Source of the DNA: Luteimonas_C sp035250245
GTDB lineage: Bacteria; Pseudomonadota; Gammaproteobacteria; Xanthomonadales; Xanthomonadaceae
Direction: 5' to 3'
Length of the DNA stretch: 64,000 bases
Assembly (NCBI GenBank): GCA_035250245.1
Contig: DATFFH010000052.1
Span: forward strand, 1-64,000
Below, one piece after another: positions 41,603-51,036 of the stretch; the stretch's first letter is position 1; every line of letters starts with the position of its first letter. The notes below the pieces were generated by a model, which saw only the letters and a list, made by a program, of their open reading frames with translations, searched no databases and was not told the DNA's origin. A program made the translations under genes and the position numbers.

Positions 41603-41788
41603 GTAGCCCGGGTGGAGCCGAAGGCGATACCCGGGATCGCCATCCCGCATTCGGCTGCAATTCCGAACGAAGCAAGCCGAATCCGACCACCGAAGCGGAA
41701 ACTCGGATGTCGCTTGTAACCCATTCGGAGAACGCGCTAACGCCGCTCCATGTTTCCCGGGTATCGCCTTCGGCTCCACCCGGGCTAC
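41603..41788. repeat. Inverted repeat with GTAGCCCGGGTGGAGCCG arms; the gap 41581-41971 holds no gene
   Basis: Arms GTAGCCCGGGTGGAGCCGAA plus GGCGATACCCGGG and their mirror lie about 120 bases apart, with a further small pair GTGGGAGCGGCG / CGCCGCTCC around. The right arm ends in CTAC at 41788. Between 41789 and 41971 I see nothing beyond GC-rich sequence and the reading frame of the next gene's end. This REP family (GTAGCCCGGGTGGAGC) differs from the others in this window. Confidence 0.8.
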
Positions 41789-41971
41789 GTCTCGCTGACC
41801 GAAGACAGGTCGCGTACCCCGCGCTTAGCACTACCGGATAGACCGCTACGCCATCAGGCTGAGTAGCCGGCCCTGCTAGACGCCGCAGCGATGTACGGCA
41901 TCCGGTTATCTCCCGGCGGCGCGGCTCTTCGAAGCACCCCTCGACGGCCCCGGGAGAGTTTTTCGGCACGA

Positions 41972-42610
41972 TCAGCTCGCCATGCCTTCCTTGTGCGCCA
42001 GCAACGCGGCCTGGGTGCGATCGGCCACGCCGAGCTTGTCCAACACTTGGCTGACGTAACCCTTCACCGTCCCTTCGGTCAGATCCAGTTGCCGCGCGAT
42101 CTGCTTGTTGCTCATGCCTTCGGCGAGCAGGGCCAGCACCGAACGTTCGCGCGCGGTGAGCCGGTCGATCGGCGACGGCGCGCGCCGCATCCAGTCCAGC
42201 ATCTGCCGCTGCGCATGCGGATGCAGCCAGGCGCGGCCGGCGGCGACTTCGCGCACAGCGCGCACCAGATCGTCGCGCAGCGCGTCCTTGAGCAGATAAC
42301 CGGTAGCGCCCGCCGCCAATGCGTCGCGCACCTGCGAATCCTCGGCGTAGCTGGTGAACACCAGGATGTTGACGCCGGGGCTTGCGCGCTTGATCGCGGC
42401 GATGTTCTCCACCGCGGGCGGGCCCGGCATCTTCATGTCCAGGACCACCACGTCGGGCACGTCCGCGGCCAGGCGGTCGAGCACGGCGAAGCCGTCTTCT
42501 GCTTCGCCGATCACCTGCATGTCGGCCTGCTGTTCGAGCAAGCCGCGCAGTCCTTCCCGGACCACGGCGTGGTCGTCGGCCAGCAGGATGCGTATGGAAC
42601 GTTCGTTCAT
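41972..42610 (-). CDS. NarL/LuxR-type response regulator
   Basis: 212 residues: receiver domain (1-120) with Asp-Asp at 12-13, phospho-acceptor Asp58 (VVVLDMKMPG), Thr/Ser in VFTSYAE and Lys in LLKDA; LuxR-type helix-turn-helix (about 148-205, LTARERSVLALLAEGMSNKQIARQLDLTEGTVKGYVSQVLDKL). It is encoded 9 bases after the sensor kinase, so the two form a two-component pair. Target genes are unknown. ATG at 42610. Confidence 0.94.
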   Translation of the reverse strand: MNERSIRILLADDHAVVREGLRGLLEQQADMQVIGEAEDGFAVLDRLAADVPDVVVLDMKMPGPPAVENIAAIKRASPGVNILVFTSYAEDSQVRDALAAGATGYLLKDALRDDLVRAVREVAAGRAWLHPHAQRQMLDWMRRAPSPIDRLTARERSVLALLAEGMSNKQIARQLDLTEGTVKGYVSQVLDKLGVADRTQAALLAHKEGMAS

Positions 42611-42619
42611 CGGAATTCC

Positions 42620-44299
42620 TCAGGTCGATTCGCGATCGGCGCGCGGGAGGAAGGCGTCGATACGCGTGCCGTGCGGCGTACCGGTCGTGATCAGCAATTC
42701 GCCGCCCAGTTCGTACAGGCGCTCGCGCATATTGGCCAGGCCCATGCCGGGTTCGGCCGCGGTGGGAATGCCGCTCCCGTCGTCGCAGACGCGCAAACGC
42801 ATCGCGTTGGCGTCGACCGACAGCACGATGCCGAGCCGTTTCGGTTCGGCGTGGCGCACCGCGTTGGAGGCGGCTTCCTGGCAGACGCGCAGCATCGCGT
42901 GCTCGTGCGCCTGTTGTTGCGGCCGATAGTTTTCGGCATTGAGGTTCAAGCGGATGTGCCCCGGCACCATGGCCTTGAGCAAGCGCCGCATCGCATCCGG
43001 CAGCTCGTTCGGCATCGCCTCGCGCGCATGCTCGGGAGCGCCCGGCGACAATTCGCGCAACAGGCCGCGCAATTCGGCGAAGGCCAATTGCGCCAGCTCG
43101 CCGAGACGGGCCGCGCGGCGCTCGCCTTCGCCGGGATCGCGGTGCCAGGCTTCGGCCAGTGATTGGGTGATCAGGCTCATCGAGGCCAGGATCTGGGTGA
43201 CGTTGTCGTGCAGATCGCGAGCCAGCCGCTGCCGTTCTTCGAGCAGGGCGACCTGGGTCGACCGCTCGAACAAGCGCGCGTTGACGATGGCCACGCCCAG
43301 ATGCTCGGCGACGATTTCCAGGCTGACGCGGTCCAATTCGTCGAATGCGCGGTCGGCTTCGACATTGAGCACGCCCAGCACGCTGCCGCCGTGCACGATC
43401 GGGATGGCGAGCTCGGCCTGCGGCGGGCGCACGCCGGGCGGAGTGATGTAGCGCGGATCGCGGGCGACGTCGTTGACCATCTGCACGCGACGCTCGCGCA
43501 CCGCCGCGCCCATGATGCCGGTGGCGGTCGGCAGCCGGTCCTCGTGCCGGATCAGGCGCTTGTAGTCGCCGCCGCGGATGCGGATCACCAGCGTATCGGG
43601 CTGTTCTGGATCCAGCAGCGGGATATCCACGTTCGGATACTCGAGCGTTTCGTGGATGGCGTCGGCCGCGTGCTGCAGCAGCGTGTCCAGATCGGGCCCG
43701 GTGGCGCCGATCGCCGCCACCCGCGCGATCAGCGCGAAGCGCGACGCGCGGCGCTGCTCTTCGGCGTAGCGCTGCGCGTTTTCGATCGCGATCGCGGCGT
43801 GCCGCGCGAACAGGTCCAGCAGATCCTGTGCGTGCGGATGGAATTGCCTCGGCGGCCACACGCCGATGCCGAACACGCCCACCAACTTGCCGTGGGCGCG
43901 GATCGGCATGCCGATCATGTCCATGTCCAGCGCGGCGTCGCGGCTGGGATGCGGCAAGTCGCCGTAACGGCAGCGCAGTGGCGCGTCCAGTTCCAGCACG
44001 CGCCCGGTGAGCCCATGGCCGCGCGCCAGCACCGCGCGCAATTGTTCTTGCGGAATGTTGTAGCTGGCGGCGGTGCGGATCGAATCGGTCTCGCGCACGT
44101 ACAAGCCGATCACGCCGTCGTCGGCGCCGATCAGCGTGCAGGCGCGTTCGACGATCCGCCCCAGCAGCGGCTCCAATGCCAGCTCGCCGGCGATGTCCTC
44201 GATCATCTGCGAGAGCAGTTCGAGTTGGGCGCGCACTTCCTGGTCGGAGACGGCAGCCGGCATCACGGTATCGCTCAGCGCGCGGAAACTGCGGTTCAT
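42620..44299 (-). CDS. Sensor histidine kinase with two GAF domains (HisKA_3 type)
   Basis: 559 residues from the ATG at 44299. Two GAF domains (about 38-175 and 195-345) sense small molecules or redox state. The dimerisation/phosphoacceptor box is LARDLHDNVTQ with His364, typical of NarX/DesK-type kinases. The HATPase domain (about 445-555) has EAASNAVRHAE, DDGSGIP and GMGLANMRERL. No membrane segment is present, so the sensor is cytoplasmic. It pairs with the NarL-type regulator downstream. Ligand unknown. Confidence 0.93.
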   Translation of the reverse strand: MNRSFRALSDTVMPAAVSDQEVRAQLELLSQMIEDIAGELALEPLLGRIVERACTLIGADDGVIGLYVRETDSIRTAASYNIPQEQLRAVLARGHGLTGRVLELDAPLRCRYGDLPHPSRDAALDMDMIGMPIRAHGKLVGVFGIGVWPPRQFHPHAQDLLDLFARHAAIAIENAQRYAEEQRRASRFALIARVAAIGATGPDLDTLLQHAADAIHETLEYPNVDIPLLDPEQPDTLVIRIRGGDYKRLIRHEDRLPTATGIMGAAVRERRVQMVNDVARDPRYITPPGVRPPQAELAIPIVHGGSVLGVLNVEADRAFDELDRVSLEIVAEHLGVAIVNARLFERSTQVALLEERQRLARDLHDNVTQILASMSLITQSLAEAWHRDPGEGERRAARLGELAQLAFAELRGLLRELSPGAPEHAREAMPNELPDAMRRLLKAMVPGHIRLNLNAENYRPQQQAHEHAMLRVCQEAASNAVRHAEPKRLGIVLSVDANAMRLRVCDDGSGIPTAAEPGMGLANMRERLYELGGELLITTGTPHGTRIDAFLPRADREST

Positions 44300-44428
44300 G
44301 CGGCGGCATCGTACGCAACGACGACCGGGCTTCGCGCTTGGCTCGGGTAGGCGTTGCGCACCCACTTTAGACAGGTAAAACGGCCGCTGCCGCTTTTCCC
44401 GGCAACCTCAACGAAAACAGCCATTTAC

Positions 44429-44560
44429 GTAGGGTGGGCCTTGGCCCACCATCGCCATGCCCGCACGCGACGAGCAATGGGCGAAGCCGACCTGCCTCCG
44501 TTTCGATGGGATCCTGTCGCGATCTTCGATACGGCAACGGTGGGCCAAGGCCCACCCTAC
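44429..44560. repeat. REPIN-like inverted pair (GTAGGGTGGGCCTTGGCCC type)
   Basis: Arms with head GTAGGGTGGGCC and inner palindrome GGGCCTTGGCCC face each other over about 90 bases. The right-hand GTAG (as CTAC at 44557-44560) provides the stop codon of the TonB receptor gene. The same arms occur at 58636-58852. Confidence 0.85.
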
Positions 44561-46677
44561 GGTGTGGGTTTCAAATCGATGCCCAGCAGCCAACCGCGGC
44601 CGGGTGCGGGTTCGAAATAACGGCTGTTGCTCTCGTTCACGATCACCGAACCGATGTAGCGGCGGTCGAACAGGTTCTGAATCCGCACGAAGCCGGTCGC
44701 TTCCACGCCGCCGATTCGCCAACGCCGCTGCGCGCTGAGATCGAACACGGCGTAACCGGGCGCCGCCGCAACATTCGCATCGTCGGCGAATACGCGGCCG
44801 ATGCCTTGCGCTTCGATCGCGAAATCCAGCCGGTCGCTCGGCAGCCAGCGCAATTCCGCCCAAGCCTGTTGCCGAGGCAGGCCGGGAATGCGGTTGCCGG
44901 CGGCGACGGTCTGGTTCGGCCGGGGACACGGCGCTGCGCCGCAGACCAGGAATGCATCGCGATAACGCGCATCGAGATACGTGTAAGCGATTGCGTAGCG
45001 CCAGCGCGATGACCATTCGCCCGACCAGGACAATTCCGCGCCGCGGCGCAACGAAGAAGCGGCATTGGCATAAGTGCTGCGCCCGCCCTGGTTGGCGACG
45101 ACGACGATCTCATCGTCGGTAGCGCTGCGAAACAAGGCCAAGCCAAAACGCTCTTCGCCGCGGCGGATCCGCAAACCGGCTTCGACGTTGTCGCTGCGCG
45201 CGGCACGCAGCGCGGCGTTCAAACCGCTGCGCCCGTCGCTGCGATACGACAATTCGTTGAAAGTCGGCGTTTCGAAGCCCCGCCCGGCATTGGCGTAAAG
45301 GCTGACGTTGTCCGATGCGCGGAACAGCAAGCCGGCCACGGGCGTGGTCTGCGCGTATTCGAGGCGGCCGCTGTCGTCGGGGTTGGCGGAAGTGACGAAA
45401 TCGTCGCGAGAACGGAAGGCGATACGGCTGCGGCGCAGGCCCAGATCGATGCGCCAGCGCGGCGCGAATTGCCAATCGGCCTGCGCGTACTGATCGTTGC
45501 CGGCGACGCGGTCGCGCTCGTCGCGACGCAAAGCGCCGCGCATGCCCAGTCGCGAGCCGTTGAAATTCTCGTAACCGCGGCGGCGTTCGCTGGACCGCTG
45601 GTATTCGGCGCCGACGGTGACGCCGGCTGGTCGCGCCGCCAGTTCTCCACGCCATTGCCAGCGCAGGTCCGCGCCGCCGTAGCCGCGGTCCAGATCGACC
45701 ACCCCGCCGCTGCTCAGCGGATTGGTTTGCGCGGCCACCGGTATCGACAGCATTTGTTCGGTGTCGCGGCCGCCGCCGTGCAGCACGGCTTCCAACCGGC
45801 CCACGCCCACGCCGTGCGCGAGCTTCAACCCCAACTGGCTCTGGCGCACGGTCTTGCGCGTGTCGAACAGAAGCGCACCGGCGCTGGCGGCGCGGCGATC
45901 GCCCGCCAACTCCGCGCGGGTCAGGCCCTGCGGATCGTCCGCTTCCAAATCGAGCGTATTGGCCACTGCGCGGAATTCGCCGTCGGCGCCGAACGCGCCT
46001 TGCAAGGCCATTTGCGCCGAATCGCGCCGCGCGCGGCTGTGGTCGCGATAGCCGTCGTCGCGCACGGTGCCGGCATCGAAGCGATAGCCGCCTTCGCCCG
46101 CCGGCCAAGGTCCGCGCCAGGACAGGCTGCCGCGCCTGAAGCCGTCGGCACCCGCGGCGAAAGCGCCGGCGATTTCGGCATTGTCCGGCGGCGGCGCGCT
46201 GAAGATCTGGATCACGCCGCCGGACGAATTGCCGTACAGCGCCGAGAACGGGCCGCGCAGCACTTCGATCCGGTCCGCGGCTTCCAGCGCGAAATGCGAA
46301 ACCTGGCCCTGCCCGTCCGGCATGGTCGCCGGGATGCCATCGCTGTACAGCCGCATGCCGCGCACGCCAAAACTGGCGCGGGTGCCGAAACCGCGGACCG
46401 ATATCTGCAGGTCCTGCGCCCGGTTCTGGCGATCGCGCGCCAACACGCCGGGCACCCGCGGCAGCGATTCGGACAAATCGGCCCGCGGCTGCGCGCGGCC
46501 GATGGCATCGGCATCGATCCGATCGATCGCGGCCGGCACCTGCAGCGGGTCATGCTCGCTGCGCGTGGCCGTCACCACCACCGCATCCAAGGCCCTCGCC
46601 GGCTCGCGACCGGGGTCTTGGGCGTATGCCGTCGGCACGGCCAAGCCCGCGAAAATAAAAGGGAAAGTGGACTTCAT
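44557..46677 (-). CDS. TonB-dependent outer-membrane receptor
   Basis: 706 residues: signal peptide 1-19 (VPTAYAQD), TonB box ALDAVVVTATRS, plug (about 50-170: DLSESLPRVPGVLARDRQNRAQDLQISVRGFGTRASFGVRGMRLYSDGIPATMPDGQG) and barrel to the end. The plug's RGFGTR and DGIPATMPDGQ are typical of the siderophore or vitamin receptor group, and no carboxypeptidase-regulatory domain is present. The ligand is unknown. The stop is ACA CCG TAG where TAG is the REP head, so the barrel ends LKPTP and lacks the usual terminal aromatic residue. An extended upstream frame translates tRNA-Arg and is rejected. Confidence 0.92.
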   Translation of the reverse strand: MKSTFPFIFAGLAVPTAYAQDPGREPARALDAVVVTATRSEHDPLQVPAAIDRIDADAIGRAQPRADLSESLPRVPGVLARDRQNRAQDLQISVRGFGTRASFGVRGMRLYSDGIPATMPDGQGQVSHFALEAADRIEVLRGPFSALYGNSSGGVIQIFSAPPPDNAEIAGAFAAGADGFRRGSLSWRGPWPAGEGGYRFDAGTVRDDGYRDHSRARRDSAQMALQGAFGADGEFRAVANTLDLEADDPQGLTRAELAGDRRAASAGALLFDTRKTVRQSQLGLKLAHGVGVGRLEAVLHGGGRDTEQMLSIPVAAQTNPLSSGGVVDLDRGYGGADLRWQWRGELAARPAGVTVGAEYQRSSERRRGYENFNGSRLGMRGALRRDERDRVAGNDQYAQADWQFAPRWRIDLGLRRSRIAFRSRDDFVTSANPDDSGRLEYAQTTPVAGLLFRASDNVSLYANAGRGFETPTFNELSYRSDGRSGLNAALRAARSDNVEAGLRIRRGEERFGLALFRSATDDEIVVVANQGGRSTYANAASSLRRGAELSWSGEWSSRWRYAIAYTYLDARYRDAFLVCGAAPCPRPNQTVAAGNRIPGLPRQQAWAELRWLPSDRLDFAIEAQGIGRVFADDANVAAAPGYAVFDLSAQRRWRIGGVEATGFVRIQNLFDRRYIGSVIVNESNSRYFEPAPGRGWLLGIDLKPTP

Positions 46678-46730
46678 GCGATAAGCATAGCTGCGTCGGC
46701 TAGGCCTATCTGGAATAATTCGAGGCTTAA

Positions 46731-46807
46731 GGCCCCGTAGCTCAGCTGGATAGAGCGTCCCCCTCCTAAGGGGAAGGTCGTACGTTCGAATCGTATCGGG
46801 GCCGCCA
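46731..46807 (+). tRNA. tRNA-Arg with anticodon CCT
   Basis: A 77-base cloverleaf: acceptor GGCCCCG/CGGGGCC, D arm GCTC..GAGC, anticodon stem TCCCC/GGGGA with loop CTCCTAA (anticodon CCT, codon AGG), T arm TACG TTCGAAT CGTA, discriminator G and encoded CCA. AGG is rare in GC-rich genomes of this group. A terminator follows. Confidence 0.97.
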
Positions 46808-46842
46808 AGTTGTGCACAGGTCGCACATCCATGTGCTAGAGC

Positions 46843-46866
46843 CCGGCCATCCCTGGCCGGACTTTT
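46843..46866 (+). terminator. Rho-independent terminator after tRNA-Arg
   Basis: Stem CCGGCCA/TGGCCGG with a TCCC loop, followed by ACTTTTC. It lies 36 bases after the tRNA and ends before the ALDH7 gene's ribosome site AGGAG. Confidence 0.8.
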
Positions 46867-46887
46867 CAATGCTTAGGAGCTTTTCCC

Positions 46888-48423
46888 ATGACTCATGCTG
46901 TTCTGGCCGCCCTCGGCCTGTCCGACAACGAATCCGGCACCTATCTCGGCAGCGGGGAGTGGGCCAAGACCGCGGACGCGGGCGTGCTGGAGCCGGTCAA
47001 TCCGACCGACGGCAGCGTGCTGGCGCGGGTGCAGGCTTCATCGCAGGCCGATTACGAGACGATCGTCGAACGCGCCCAGGCCGCTTTCAAAGTCTGGCGC
47101 ACCACGCCGGCCCCGCGCCGCGGCGAGGCGATCCGCCTGTGCGCCGAAGCCTTGCGCGCCAACAAAGACAAGCTGGGTTCGCTGGTCGCGCTCGAAATGG
47201 GCAAGAGCAAGCCCGAGGGCGATGGCGAAGTGCAGGAAATGATCGACATCGGCGAATTCGCCGTAGGCCTGTCGCGCCAGCTGTATGGCCTGACCATGCA
47301 CAGCGAGCGTCCGGGCCACCGCATGTACGAGCAGTGGCATCCGATCGGCCTGGTCGGGATCATCTCGGCATTCAACTTCCCGGTCGCGGTCTGGGCCTGG
47401 AACAGCTTCGTCGCGGCGGTCTGCGGCGACATCAGCATCTGGAAGCCTTCGCCGAAGACGCCGCTGTCGGCGATCGCTTCGATGAAGATCTGCAACGCGG
47501 CGCTGAAGAAAGGCGGCTTCCCCGACCTGTTCTTCCTGTTCAACGACGCCGGCACCGAATTGGCGACGAACTTCGTCGACGACAAGCGCATCCCGCTGAT
47601 CAGCTTCACCGGCTCGACCAAAATCGGCCGCAATGTCGGCGAACGCGTCGCCCAGCGCATGGGCCGCAGCCTGCTGGAACTGGGCGGCAACAACGCGATC
47701 ATCGTCGACGAGACCGCCGACCTGAAGCTGGCGATTCCGGCCATCGTGTTCGGCGCGGTCGGCACCGCCGGCCAGCGCTGCACCACCACGCGGCGCCTGT
47801 TCGTGCAGGAAAAAATTTACGACGACGTGCTGGGCAAGCTGAAGACGGCCTATGCGCAAGTCGAAAAGAAGATCGGCGATCCGACCGACCCCGCCAATCT
47901 GATGGGCCCGCTCAACAGCCAGGATGCGGTGAAAGGTTTCCTGGCCGCTGTCGAAAAGGCGAAGGCCTCCGGCGGCACCATCGAAAGCGGCGGCAAGGCG
48001 CTCGACGACCGCAAGGGCAATTTCGTGCTGCCGACCCTGGTCACGGGGCTCAAGAACGAAGCCGAGGTCGTGCAGACCGAAACCTTCGCGCCGATCCTGT
48101 ACGTGATGAAGTATTCCAAGCTGGACGAGGCGCTGCACCTGCAGAACGACGTGCCGCAGGGCCTGTCCTCGTCGATCTTCACCACCAACCTGAAAGCGGC
48201 CGAAGCCTTCCTGTCGGCGTCCGGTTCGGATTGCGGCATCGCCAACGTCAACATCGGCACCAGCGGCGCCGAGATCGGCGGCGCGTTCGGCGGCGAGAAG
48301 GAAACCGGCGGCGGCCGCGAATCCGGTTCGGACGCATGGCGTGCCTACATGCGCCGGCAGACCAACACCATCAATTATTCGGACGCGTTGCCGCTGGCCC
48401 AGGGCATCAAGTTCGATCTTTGA
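46888..48423 (+). CDS. Aldehyde dehydrogenase, ALDH7 (alpha-aminoadipate semialdehyde dehydrogenase) type
   Basis: 511 residues matching the ALDH7/AmaB group: the catalytic cysteine in GQRCTTTRR, the general base in SLLELGGNNAIIVDE, the NAD motif in ISFTGSTKIGRNV, and C-terminal GGGRESGSDAWRAYMRRQTNTINYS, which is a hallmark of the lysine-catabolic enzyme. It would oxidise alpha-aminoadipate semialdehyde (or betaine-type aldehydes) with NAD. Start after AGGAGCTTTTCCC. It stands alone between tRNA-Arg and a small membrane gene; no lysine catabolic partners are adjacent. Confidence 0.92.
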   Translation: MTHAVLAALGLSDNESGTYLGSGEWAKTADAGVLEPVNPTDGSVLARVQASSQADYETIVERAQAAFKVWRTTPAPRRGEAIRLCAEALRANKDKLGSLVALEMGKSKPEGDGEVQEMIDIGEFAVGLSRQLYGLTMHSERPGHRMYEQWHPIGLVGIISAFNFPVAVWAWNSFVAAVCGDISIWKPSPKTPLSAIASMKICNAALKKGGFPDLFFLFNDAGTELATNFVDDKRIPLISFTGSTKIGRNVGERVAQRMGRSLLELGGNNAIIVDETADLKLAIPAIVFGAVGTAGQRCTTTRRLFVQEKIYDDVLGKLKTAYAQVEKKIGDPTDPANLMGPLNSQDAVKGFLAAVEKAKASGGTIESGGKALDDRKGNFVLPTLVTGLKNEAEVVQTETFAPILYVMKYSKLDEALHLQNDVPQGLSSSIFTTNLKAAEAFLSASGSDCGIANVNIGTSGAEIGGAFGGEKETGGGRESGSDAWRAYMRRQTNTINYSDALPLAQGIKFDL

Positions 48424-48429
48424 GATACT

Positions 48430-48453
48430 GTCGGCGGGCGTCCGCCCGCCGAC
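48430..48453. terminator. Perfect GC hairpin after the ALDH7 gene
   Basis: GTCGGCGGGC / GCCCGCCGAC around GTCC forms a ten-base stem seven bases after the stop. No T run follows, and the DUF4190 gene starts 17 bases later, so it may stabilise the 3' end or attenuate rather than fully terminate. Confidence 0.45.
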
Positions 48454-48470
48454 ACCACAGGGGGAAAGCG

Positions 48471-48752
48471 ATGAACGCCACCATCCGCCAGACCAGCGCC
48501 TACGCCATCGTCAGCCTCGTTTCAGGCATTTTGGGTTGGACGTTGATGCCGCTGCTGGGCTGCATCGTCGCGGTCATCACCGGCCATCTGGCGCGCGCCG
48601 AAATCCGGCGCCAGCCCGAGTTGTACCAGGGCGACGGACTGGCGGTGATCGGCCTGGTCATCGGTTATGTGGGCATCGCGATCGCGGTGCTGACGGTGGT
48701 GGCCTTCGTGTTGTTCTTCGGCGGCCTGGCCTGGCTGGGATCGCACCACTGA
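48471..48752 (+). CDS. DUF4190-type small membrane protein
   Basis: 93 residues. Two hydrophobic helices (about 10-40 and 58-85), with the conserved pattern SAYAIVSLVSGILGWTLMPLLGCIVAVITGHLARAEIRRQPELYQGDGLAVIGLVIGY, which defines the family. Function is unknown. ATG follows GGGGGAAAGCG, a strong ribosome-binding site. pyrD begins 1 base after the stop, so the genes are co-transcribed. Confidence 0.88.
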   Translation: MNATIRQTSAYAIVSLVSGILGWTLMPLLGCIVAVITGHLARAEIRRQPELYQGDGLAVIGLVIGYVGIAIAVLTVVAFVLFFGGLAWLGSHH

Positions 48753-48753
48753 G

Positions 48754-49809
48754 ATGTATTCCCTCGCCCGACCTTTCCTCTTCGGCCTGGATCCCGAGCA
48801 TGCGCACGAGATCGGCCTGCGGGCGATCGAAGCGGCTTACCGCACCGGCCTGAATCCGCTGTTGGGCCGCAAGCCCAAGCCCTTTCCCACCAAGGCGTTC
48901 GGGCTGACTTTTCCCAACCCGGTCGGACTGGCCGCGGGATTGGACAAGAACGGCGCCCACATCGACGCCCTGCTCGCCTTGGGCTTCGGCTTCGTCGAAA
49001 TCGGTACGGTGACGCCGCGGCCGCAGGCCGGCAATCCGCGGCCGCGCATGTTCCGCCTGCCCGAACACCAGGCCATCATCAACCGGCTGGGCTTCAACAA
49101 CGGCGGCGTCGACGCGCTGGTGCGCAACGTCGAGAAATCGCGGCGCAAGGACGGCGTGCTCGGCATCAACATCGGCAAGAACAAGGACACGCCGAACGAT
49201 TCGGCCGAACGCGACTATCTGGTCTGCCTGGAGCGCGTGTATCCGCTGGCCGACTACGTCACCGTCAACATCTCTTCGCCCAACACCGCCGGCTTGCGCG
49301 AATTGCAGGAAGAGCAATCGCTGCGGCGCCTGATCGGCACCTTGCGCGAAGCGCAGGAAGGCCTGGCCGGCGTGCACGGCAAACGCGTGCCCTTGCTGGT
49401 GAAGATCGCGCCGGACCTGTCGGACGAAGATCTCGACGCCGCCAGCCGCGTGCTGGCCGATCTGCAGGTGGACGGCGTGATCGCCACCAACACCACCGTG
49501 TCGCGCTTCCCGGTGCAGGGCCATCCCCACGCCAATGAGACCGGCGGCCTGTCCGGCGCGCCGCTGATGGGCAAAGCGACGGCGGCGCTGCGTCGCTTGC
49601 GCACCCGCCTGCCCGAATCGATCCCGCTGATCGGCGTGGGCGGAATACTCTCGGCGCCCGATGCCGTCACCAAGACCGCGGCCGGCGCGAACCTGGTGCA
49701 GATTTACACCGGGCTGATCTATCGCGGGCCGGCGCTGATCGGCGAATGCGTGGAAGCGATCCGCCGTCGCAAGGAAGCGCCGAGCACCGGCGGCGTCGAG
49801 CGGCTATGA
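48754..49809 (+). CDS. pyrD: Dihydroorotate dehydrogenase (quinone), class 2
   Basis: A membrane-associated FMN enzyme of pyrimidine synthesis that passes electrons to quinone. The 351 residues include the N-terminal amphipathic helix region (FLFGLDPEHAHEIGLRAIEAAYRTGL), NPVGLAAGLDKNG, EIGTVTPRPQAGNPRPRMFRL, the catalytic serine region VNISSPNTAGLR and IGVGGILSAPDA. ATG at 48754 lies 2 bases after the DUF4190 stop. Its TGA overlaps the ATG of murB, so translation is coupled. Confidence 0.96.
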   Translation: MYSLARPFLFGLDPEHAHEIGLRAIEAAYRTGLNPLLGRKPKPFPTKAFGLTFPNPVGLAAGLDKNGAHIDALLALGFGFVEIGTVTPRPQAGNPRPRMFRLPEHQAIINRLGFNNGGVDALVRNVEKSRRKDGVLGINIGKNKDTPNDSAERDYLVCLERVYPLADYVTVNISSPNTAGLRELQEEQSLRRLIGTLREAQEGLAGVHGKRVPLLVKIAPDLSDEDLDAASRVLADLQVDGVIATNTTVSRFPVQGHPHANETGGLSGAPLMGKATAALRRLRTRLPESIPLIGVGGILSAPDAVTKTAAGANLVQIYTGLIYRGPALIGECVEAIRRRKEAPSTGGVERL

Positions 49810-50840
49810 ATGCGCCTTATAGGGTCCTGCACGACGCACCGCTGCGCGAACGCAACACCTTTCGGATCGGCGCACGCGCATCAAGGTTGATCGAAATCGC
49901 CGATGCCGCCGCGTTGCGCGAAGCCCTGGCCCAGGAATCGGCACGGCCGATGGTGCTGGGCGGCGGCAGCAATCTGTTGTTCGCAGGAAACCCGAATGGT
50001 GCGTTGCTCGCGCTCACCGGCACCCGTAGCGAAATCGTGTCGGACGACGGCGCTACCGCGACCGTCCGCGCCGACGCCGGCCTGGAATGGCATGCGCTGG
50101 TGATGGCCATGCTCGCCCGCGGTTTGAACGGGCTGGAGAATCTGGCATTGATTCCGGGCACGGTCGGCGCCGCACCGATCCAGAACATCGGCGCCTATGG
50201 CGTCGAAGTGCGCGAACGCATCCATGCCGTCGAAGCCTTCGAGCCCGCCACCGGGCGCAGCCTGCGCTTCGCGCCGGCCGATTGCGAGTTCGCGTACCGC
50301 GACAGCCTGTTCAAGCGCGAGCCGGACCGCTTCGTCGTCACTGCGGTGGAGTTCGCCTTGTCGCGCGATCCGGCGGTCCACGTCGAATACGCCGGCATCC
50401 GCGACGAACTCGCCACGATGGGCTTCGACGGCACGCCTTCGCCGACGCAGGTCGCCGAAGCGGTGATCCGCTTGCGCCGGCGCAAACTGCCCGACCCCGC
50501 CGTGATCGGCAACGCCGGCAGTTTCTTCAAAAATCCGATCGTGCCCGCACCCGCGGCCGAAGCCTTGTCCGCCGAATACGCCGCATTGCCGGTATTCCGC
50601 GGCGACAGCGAAGCCACGCGCAAACTCTCTGCCGCCTGGCTGATCGACGCTTGCGGCTGGAAAGGCCATCGCGACGGCGATGCAGGCGTGTCGGACAAGC
50701 ACGCATTGGTGCTGGTGAACCACGGCGCGGCGACCGGCGCGCAGTTGCTGGACCTGGCCCGGCGGATCGCCGATTCGGTGCGCAAGCGCTTCGGCGTGGA
50801 TCTGGAGCCGGAGCCGAGGATCGTCGGCGCGAGATGGTAG
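49806..50840 (+). CDS. murB: UDP-N-acetylenolpyruvoylglucosamine reductase
   Basis: Makes UDP-MurNAc in peptidoglycan synthesis. The 344-residue protein has the FAD-binding part (MVLGGGSNLLFAG, GLENLALIPGTVGAAPIQNIGAYGVEV) and the C-terminal catalytic part with GNAGSFFKNPIVPAP, where Ser and Glu act in catalysis, and AWLIDACGWKGHRDGDAGVSDKHALVLVNHG. This is the type I enzyme. The ATGA overlap with pyrD is shown by 49806-49809. A repeat follows 28 bases after the TAG stop. Confidence 0.96.
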   Translation: MNAPYRVLHDAPLRERNTFRIGARASRLIEIADAAALREALAQESARPMVLGGGSNLLFAGNPNGALLALTGTRSEIVSDDGATATVRADAGLEWHALVMAMLARGLNGLENLALIPGTVGAAPIQNIGAYGVEVRERIHAVEAFEPATGRSLRFAPADCEFAYRDSLFKREPDRFVVTAVEFALSRDPAVHVEYAGIRDELATMGFDGTPSPTQVAEAVIRLRRRKLPDPAVIGNAGSFFKNPIVPAPAAEALSAEYAALPVFRGDSEATRKLSAAWLIDACGWKGHRDGDAGVSDKHALVLVNHGAATGAQLLDLARRIADSVRKRFGVDLEPEPRIVGARW

Positions 50841-50868
50841 AGGTTGCTCCCGCTTCTGCTTTTAAGCT

Positions 50869-51015
50869 GTCATTCCCGCGAAAGCGGGAATCCAGTGACT
50901 TTAGCCTCTCCAGAAAGACATGCGGCGACGCGCGCCTTCACCCAACCCTCTCCCGCGCAGCGGAGGGCTTAAGCCGAAGCCAAGTCACTGGATTCCCGCT
51001 TTCGCGGGAATGACG
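50869..51015. repeat. Inverted repeat of the GTCATTCCCGCGAAAGCGGG family with an inner insert
   Basis: The arms are the same family as at 3844 (GTCATTCCCGCGAAAGCGGG and ATCCAGTGACTTT with its mirror). Between them lies a second motif, CACCCAACCCTCTCCCGCGC, like that at 36930. The whole unit separates murB from the EamA gene. Confidence 0.85.
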
Positions 51016-51036
51016 GCATAAAACAACGACAAGAAC

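Noticed and set aside
46678..46869. N-terminal extension of the TonB receptor gene
   Set aside because: It translates the reverse strand of tRNA-Arg; the signal peptide starts at the ATG at 46677.
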